Origin: Zoroaster sp. YZ-2022
Taxonomy: Eukaryota > Echinodermata > Asteroidea > Forcipulatida > Zoroasteridae
Assembly: GCA_029582265.1 (NCBI GenBank)
Contig: CM055816.1
Location: 24,701,825 to 24,765,824 of the forward strand
Direction: 5' to 3'
DNA: 64,000 bases
Within the stretch, counting starts at the first letter, position 1. The number at the start of each line of letters is the position of its first letter. Positions 58,093 through 64,000 of the stretch are shown one piece after another. The translations under genes were made by a program, and so were the position numbers. The notes under the pieces are model-generated. The model saw nothing but the letters and a program-made list of their open reading frames with translations. It was not told the origin of the DNA and searched no databases.

Positions 58093-59362
58093 ATGGAGGT
58101 CTACATCCTCTTTATTCTACTCCTGCTATCCAGACCATTGTGTCTCAATGACTCATCAGTAGATGGCTACAAGATGCAATCTACAGATTATTCACCTCAA
58201 ATCCGCCATCTTAAATTCTTGAGACGTCCTATATCATACTATGATAATTCATCTGCCACCTTTCACCTGGAACTCTTAATTTCTGGTGACATAAACCCAA
58301 ACCCTGGACCTCAAACACTGATCAACACACCCACAAACACCACTCAGCTCCATAAAATTTCCTACAACCGTAATGAACTACTCAATCTTCGCAATGCTCC
58401 ATGTACTGATGTAGCTTTATCTTATTCAGCATTGAGCCAATTGAACTGTCTTGGAATACTTGCTAATCAACCCCAAACATACCGCCGCACACATAGAGGT
58501 AAAAAAGCTGGTCGCCGTAGAATGGACAGACTTACACAACTAGCACTCCAGCCTTACCAACCCCCAGTGAACTCAACCACATCAACAAGCGACATTGGCA
58601 TAACTTCAACTCCAAATGTTCACGATGAGTCTAAACTTCAGCTCTGTGTCTTGAATACTCAATCCATATGTAACAAATCGGATGAATTTGTTGACTTTGT
58701 ACTTCAAAACAATTTAGATCTTGTTGCCATAACCGAGACATGGTTTAAACCTAATGATGACTTGCCACACCGTGAGTGTACTCCTGCTGGCTACTCTCTC
58801 CATCATATCCCCAGACCAATAAAGACCGGTGGAGGGGTTGCACTACTCTTTAGGTCCAGTTTATCTGTCAGTATGAAAAGTGTTAACATTGACTACCTAA
58901 CATTTGAATCTCTGCATGCTGAGGTAACGTGCAACTCTAGATCTGTTCGCCTTGTTAATATTTATCGACCAGAAAGGGATGTTGATGGTAAACATGTAAA
59001 CTTCTCCAGTTTTCTGCAGGAATTTGAAAAATTAATTGTCGAATTATCTCTTACACCCATCTGACATTATTTTAACCGGCGATTTTAACATTCATATGGA
59101 CATTATTTCAAACAATTATGCAAATCAGTTTAAAGATCTGCTCTCTGCTCATGGACTTATACAGCACATCACAGCTCCCACTCATCGGTATGGTCACTGT
59201 CTTGACCTCATGATAACGCGTGAAAATACTTCACCTCTTATCTCGAATATAACTATTCATCCTGGCTTATCTGATCATTATGCAATCATGGTAAATTTGA
59301 ACCTTAAAAAACCTCCCATACCTACCATTTCTGTAACTACTCGCCACTGGAAAAACAAGTAA
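58093..59362 (+). pseudogene. LINE ORF2 N-terminus: hydrophobic leader, 2A-like motif, endonuclease
   Basis: The ATG at 58093 opens with MEVYILFILLLLSRPLC, a signal-peptide-like leader. Residues 64-73 read SGDINPNPGP: the NPGP end and Asp match the 2A ribosome-skipping consensus (D-V/I-E-x-N-P-G-P), but Glu is replaced by Asn. Such motifs are known in L2/CR1-type elements of marine invertebrates. The endonuclease follows (VLNTQSICNK, ITETWF). A one-base shift near 59058 leads to ILTGDFNIHM, LDLMITREN and SDHYAI. It ends at 59362. Confidence 0.85.
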
Positions 59363-59413
59363 ATATTAAAGATTTATGTCATGATATTGAATCTCAACTG
59401 GAAAATGTAAACC

Positions 59414-61495
59414 TTGGAGCTGGATTCTTGTGTCAGTCTATTTGAATCTACTGTCCGTAACATCTTGGATGATCATGCTCCGCAAAAAACTCGAACTGGT
59501 AAACTACAATCTGAATCCCCCTGGTTCAATGATGATATCCGTGCTGCAAGGAAAATCCGCCGTCAACTTGAGCGAAGATGGCGTGACAATGGGAAACTTG
59601 GAGTACATCGGCAAGAATACTGTAACCAACGTGATATTGTGAAGAACATGATTAACCAGGCAAAAATAACTCACTACTCATCTCTTGTGGAAGATAGCTC
59701 TGGTGATCAGAAAAAACTCTTTAACATTGTTGAAAATCTGCTTCATAAACCCAAAGCTCCAGTGCTTCCATCTACACACTCCGATCAGGACCTCGCAAAT
59801 GCTTTTTCAAATTTTTGTCACAAAATTTAGAATATCCGTCGTTTTTCCCTCAGTACCTGCCATTCTATCACAAACACCATCACGCAAGGATCCACAATGT
59901 AGACTGTCCATGTTTGAGCCTACTAGTGTTACGGAGATCAAGAAACTCATCATGAAATCGCCATCAAAATCATGTGAACTTGATCCAGTGCCAACTTCGC
60001 TATAAAACAAAATATTGATGTGTTTGCTAAGTATATCACAATTATTGTAAACATATCTCTTTCTTCCGGTTGTTTCCCTAATAGCCAGAAGGTTGCTCAT
60101 GTTAAACCACTCCTAAAGAAACCCTATTTGGACAAGGAAGTTTTCAAAATTACCGACCTGTAGCGAATTAAAGTACCTTGGAAAACAATCGAGCGAGTTG
60201 TTTCATCACGGATCTCTGACCATGTTCGTGCTAATAACCTGTCGGACACATTTCAGTCAGCCTACAAACCATTTCATGGAACGGAAACTGCTCTTCTTCG
60301 CGTCAACAATGACATTTTATCTGCCATGGATGAGGGAAAATCACTGCATTAGTTTTGTTAGACTTAAGCGTTGCTTTTGGACACGGTCGATCATAAAATC
60401 CTTCTCTCCCGCCTTCAATATCATCTTGGAATACATGACACAGCCCTGGATTGGTGTAAGTCCTACCTTTTAAATAGGCCTCAGCATGTTTGTATTGGTA
60501 ACGCTATCTCCGAGTCTGTTACTCTTGACTATTCTGTACCCCAAGGCTCTGTGCTCGGCCCACAGTGGTTTACTGTTTATACCTTTCCAGTTCGTGATAT
60601 AATTTTGAAGTATAATTTAAATTACCATGTTTACGCTGATGGCACGCAGCTTTACATTACTTTTAAATCTTCTCAAGAACCTGCCGATTCCTGCATTAAA
60701 ACACTGGAGAAATGTATTCAAGAGATTCGAAGTTGGATGAGACAAAACTTCCTGAAATTGAACGATGAAAAGACAGAATTTGTTCTATTTGGATCACGTC
60801 AGCAATTGTCTAAAGTTTCTCTTCCATTTATTACAATTGGTGACTCGCAGATAACCCCCTCATTACATGCACGTAAATTGGGTGTTATATTTGACTCGAC
60901 AATGACTTTAAAACCACATATCTCCAACATTGTTCGCATATCATCATTTCATATCAGAAATATAAGCCGAATTAGGAAATACTTGAATAAAAGTGCTGCT
61001 GAACAAATTATACATGCGTTTGTCACATCACGGCTCGATAACGGGAATGCTCTCCTTTATGGTCTCCCGCAGAATCAAATATCTCGTCTTCAGCACATAC
61101 AAAACACAGCAGCTCGTGTTGTGACTTTGTCCAGAAAGTCATGCCATATCACGCCAATCTTGAAAGAACTGCACTGGCTTCCTGTTTCACAGAGAATTGT
61201 TTTTAATATTATGATATTTGTTGACAATTCTTTTAATAACATTGCTCCAATTTATATTTCTGAACTGCTTAAAGTCTACACTCCATCACGCAATTTGCGC
61301 TCCAGCAACATGTCACTCCTAAAGGAGCCAACTTCAAAACTGAACTGGGGTGATAGGTCGTTTTCTGTCGCAGCTCCGAGACTCTGGAATCATCTTCCAA
61401 CTAAACTCAAATCTTGTCATAGTATAACCAGATTCAAGTCGATGCTTAAAACTCATCTTATGTCACAACTCTTCAAAGATGATGTATATTTGTAA
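59414..61495 (+). pseudogene. LINE ORF2 reverse transcriptase with YADG active site
   Basis: The spacer (ESPWFNDDIRAARKIRRQLE, KKLFNIVENLLHKPK) runs to 59830. The early RT part is spread over several frames (SGCFPNSQKVAHVKPLLKKP, FQSAYKPFHGTETALLRV). The last long frame (60371-61495) has KILLSRLQYHLGI, YSVPQGSVLGP and YADGTQLY. The usual YADD has become YADG (codon GGC at 60641-60643), losing one catalytic Asp, and the other catalytic segment is split by an extra base near 60378. The C-terminal region ends SQLFKDDVYL. Confidence 0.9.
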
Positions 61496-61661
61496 TTGTA
61501 TTGGAATTTGTAGGTACATGTATCTCGGTACATATTTTTTTTCCCTATGCTATCATTGTATATTGTTTGTGTTAATGTTTTTTCTTTGTTTCCGCGCCTT
61601 GAGCGCCCAGCAAGGTGGATATGTGCGCGCTAAAAATCTTTATTATTATTATTATTATTAA

Positions 61662-64000
61662 AATTTACCTTGACCTGAACTCATTAATTTACTTGTTCAA
61701 TACTGTCCGTATACAAACCCAAAAGGCGCTCTGCTTGCACCGAACAGAGTTATTACGGCAGAGGTAATTAGTGGATCGTGTTCTATGAATAATTCATTTT
61801 ATCAATTTTATGATCAAATGCTTTATACTCAGCATTCAATACTCACATTTCCTCCGTATTCTGTCCTGACACATGTACATTACGTTCCATGTTGCGTGCG
61901 GTGGTGCCTGCGTTTAAGAGTTTGTATGTATACATGCTTTGGGCTTTTTGCTCATGGTGTTGACAGTTGGACGTGCTAGTACATTCTGGCAGTCTTGGTG
62001 TGTGAAGCTATTTATACTGGTTTGGTGGATCCGCAGTCAACCAATCAGCAATGGCGTTATTTGCTAAGTGGTTTGATTGGTTCATATGTTGGAACTTGCA
62101 GCCAATGAGAGCTCAATAATTGCAGGGCTTTTCTCAATTAGGAGGGAAATTTTCTGGCTTAGCGTCATTTTGTCACAGCTTGTGATTTAAGTCAAAATTT
62201 ATAACCCGCCACCTCCCCTATGGCTCCTCCTTTGTAACATCATGGGGATGGTTGGTATTCAGTTTTCAGGGGTTTTCTCAGAGCTGTTGGCAGTTTTTTG
62301 CAGAAAATTACAAAAATATTTGAAGTATTATAATTAAATTTCGTAGGTCAAATTGTATCAAGTAATTACTACTTGTAAAGGCCAAGGTTATGTAATTTTT
62401 ATTACGATAGTGCCTTCCGTGTTTCGGTCGGGCTATCTTAACTGTCCCCCTCGTTTTCCAACTTGGGGAATTTCTGATGTGTTAGTAGGACTGTGTTACA
62501 CTTTATCTTTGTTAATTAACGGTAAAGTTAGATTTAGGGTGCCCGGCGGTTCCTTCGGGGCCATCCTTTCCCCCTCGTTTTCCAACTTGGGGAATAACAA
62601 TTTGTGTATGTTTTTAAAATACTTCATTGATAGGTGCACGGTGTGCATAGTTGGATGGTTAAGGCAAGGTGTGTTGACAGGTTGTTCACTTGTGGAGGTC
62701 GGGTTTTCGACCTGTATCGGGGTCATTGGACCCCGAGTGTTCATGTGGTGCTGTGTATGGATACACATGGGCGTGGTAGTCCATTGTGTTTTATGTTGGT
62801 AAGGACATGGTTGTCCTTGTGGTGGCCACATGCGATTATGAACGAATGGTTCATAAATTTATGTTGGATGGCCGTGGTAGTCCATCTGTTACATGTACCG
62901 TATGTCCTGTGCGTTTGTCCATGCCGGTTTGCCCTGTGTCCGGTATCCGGCTCCTTGCCATTTTCAAAAGTATTGTCTATTTGGTGTTATTATATTTTAT
63001 GTTTAATTTGCAGGTTTGCATTTAAATAAATTGCAGTATCAAGCTGTGGCGAGAAGTCAAATAGTTGGTCATTGCCCCTGTTTGTTGTCTGAGTATAAAG
63101 GACTGGTTGAATAATAGGCCTATTGTTCTCCTCTGAGTGATACCAGCCCGCCTTTTTGGGTCTGCATAGGGACAGTCTTGGAAAAGTAATTTAATGCGTG
63201 TAGGTCCCCGTCACGATTCATTTTGTCAGTATTCACCAATTCCGCAGTACTGTCTCCTGATTTCTACAGATTACCGGTGATTATTTTGACTTTCCCTTTT
63301 AGCTGAAGGATTAAATGTTGCTACAAAAACGTAAAACCACAAAAGTGAGTAACCAAATGCATTTGAAATCTTCCTGCAGTTGAAGAAACATTCACCCATT
63401 TTGGTAATGTTTACTGAATTTTCTCGGCAATATTATTCTAAACAGTTATACATCCTCATGCTCTGTATATAAAACCCTATCTTACTTCAAAGCAACTTAT
63501 ATCAAAATATATATCATCATAATACACAACCGTATTGTAAAATTGAAGGCTTTGCATGGTGGAGTATTGATATCGTCCAGTTTGTGTTTATCTCAAATAT
63601 AAGTGAGGTACGTGTTCTCCAACCCTTTTCATTCTCCTGACGATGATAAGAGAACGCTAATTGAAACGTAGAGAGGACCCTGTGAAGTACCCATGGTTCT
63701 CCCTGAAACACATTCTCACTTTTAGCGATAGTTGAGAAATGAGTTGCCCGATATTGGTTTCCCCTGAACCAAACTCTCGAACTTAGAGACAGTTGAAATA
63801 GGCCTATGAGTTGTCCGATAAGGATCTTTTCAGGACCTGTACCTCACTTAACAATATTTGAAATAAACACTGAGTGTTACCGCAAACCGACACGATATAC
63901 AGGAATATCTTGAAATACCTATGGTTACCAACTTTTTCGGTTTTACGTTTTGGTAGCAAAAACTAATCCTTTAGCTAAAATTCAAATCTAACTGACAAAA
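61662..64000. other. No gene recognised
   Basis: AT-rich sequence. CCCCCTCGTTTTCCAACTTG followed by GGGAAT occurs twice (about 62445 and 62571) and CGTGGTAGTCCAT twice (about 62773 and 62870), so a local duplication exists. 63096-63241 repeats 46201-46345. The end (63949 onward) repeats 57817-57849. No exon could be supported. Confidence 0.5.

Larger units (their letters stand above)
58030..61661 (+). mobile_element. L2/CR1-type LINE, near full length, frameshifted, with 2A-like motif
   Basis: A 5' region with a repeated GATTATAACCTGTAGCT leads into a leader with an NPGP motif, an endonuclease, a reverse transcriptase, a C-terminal region and a 3' UTR with GCGCCTTGAGCGCCCAGCAA and (ATT)n. 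A second copy of its 3' end is at 3174-3610, and its tail is shared by the SINE at 9655-10001. The coding part is broken by several frameshifts and stops (near 59058, 59362, 59830, 60000, 60160, 60350 and 60378). Confidence 0.9.

Overview
The window looks like nuclear DNA of an animal. It is AT-rich and has no operon-like gene packing. It shows spliced exons with GT/AG borders, many microsatellites, and a dense layering of non-LTR, LTR, Penelope-like and DNA transposons. Gypsy elements of the protease-integrase-RT (Gmr1-like) order are known mainly from deuterostomes, and L2/CR1 LINEs carrying NPGP (2A-like) motifs are known from marine invertebrates. I therefore infer a marine invertebrate deuterostome (echinoderm, hemichordate or cephalochordate type) but cannot name the species. 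Two runs of exactly 500 N (2627-3126 and 25906-26405) are placeholder assembly gaps.

Layout. 0-5 kb: a TTAA-type MITE, an orphan ORF with two possible SAP/HeH-like segments that runs into the first gap, an L2-like LINE 3' end and the first copy of a ~620-bp dispersed repeat. 6-7.1 kb: a 1-kb terminal-inverted-repeat element packed with GTTGCGT/ACGCAAC words. 7-15 kb: a patchwork of the same few repeats, a tRNA-derived SINE, an inverted Penelope-like end pair with a hammerhead-like motif, a second TTAA MITE and two foldback elements. 15.6-18.7 kb: a MITE with a perfect 10-bp target duplication, a TA-flanked MITE, half of a palindromic MITE and a 76-bp minisatellite. 18.7-27.6 kb: no recognisable gene, two piggyBac-like MITEs, and a 30-bp minisatellite (24961-25905) that ends in the second gap. 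27.6-37.9 kb: two head-to-tail copies of a ~4.8-kb unit with a Helitron-like 3' end; copy B alone carries a 722-bp Harbinger-like insertion. 38.8-40.7 kb: a Penelope-like element split by an insertion that itself contains a 267-bp palindrome.

41.7-43.85 kb (minus strand) holds the only convincing host gene: four exons of a modular, probably extracellular protein (LamG/lectin-like domain, Ig-like domain, short exon, cysteine-containing exon). Its 5' part is not visible. Behind it lie a Tc1 element with ~450-bp inverted repeats (44359-45936) and a decayed jockey-superfamily LINE on the minus strand (46346-51000). 53179-57123 is a Ty3/gypsy element with a full 5' LTR, a long gag-protease-integrase ORF, a deletion that fuses integrase to the remnant of the 3' LTR, and a possible 5-bp target duplication. 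58030-61661 is a nearly full-length but frameshifted L2-like LINE with a 2A-like motif; its 3' tail is shared with the SINE at 9.7-10.0 kb and with the fragment at 3.2-3.6 kb.

Apart from the Ig/LamG gene and the orphan ORF, every long reading frame I could interpret belongs to a mobile element or a tandem repeat. The items most worth a second look are the tandem 4.8-kb unit, the Gmr1-like domain order, the L2 2A-like leader, the orphan ORF, and the nested-insertion histories.
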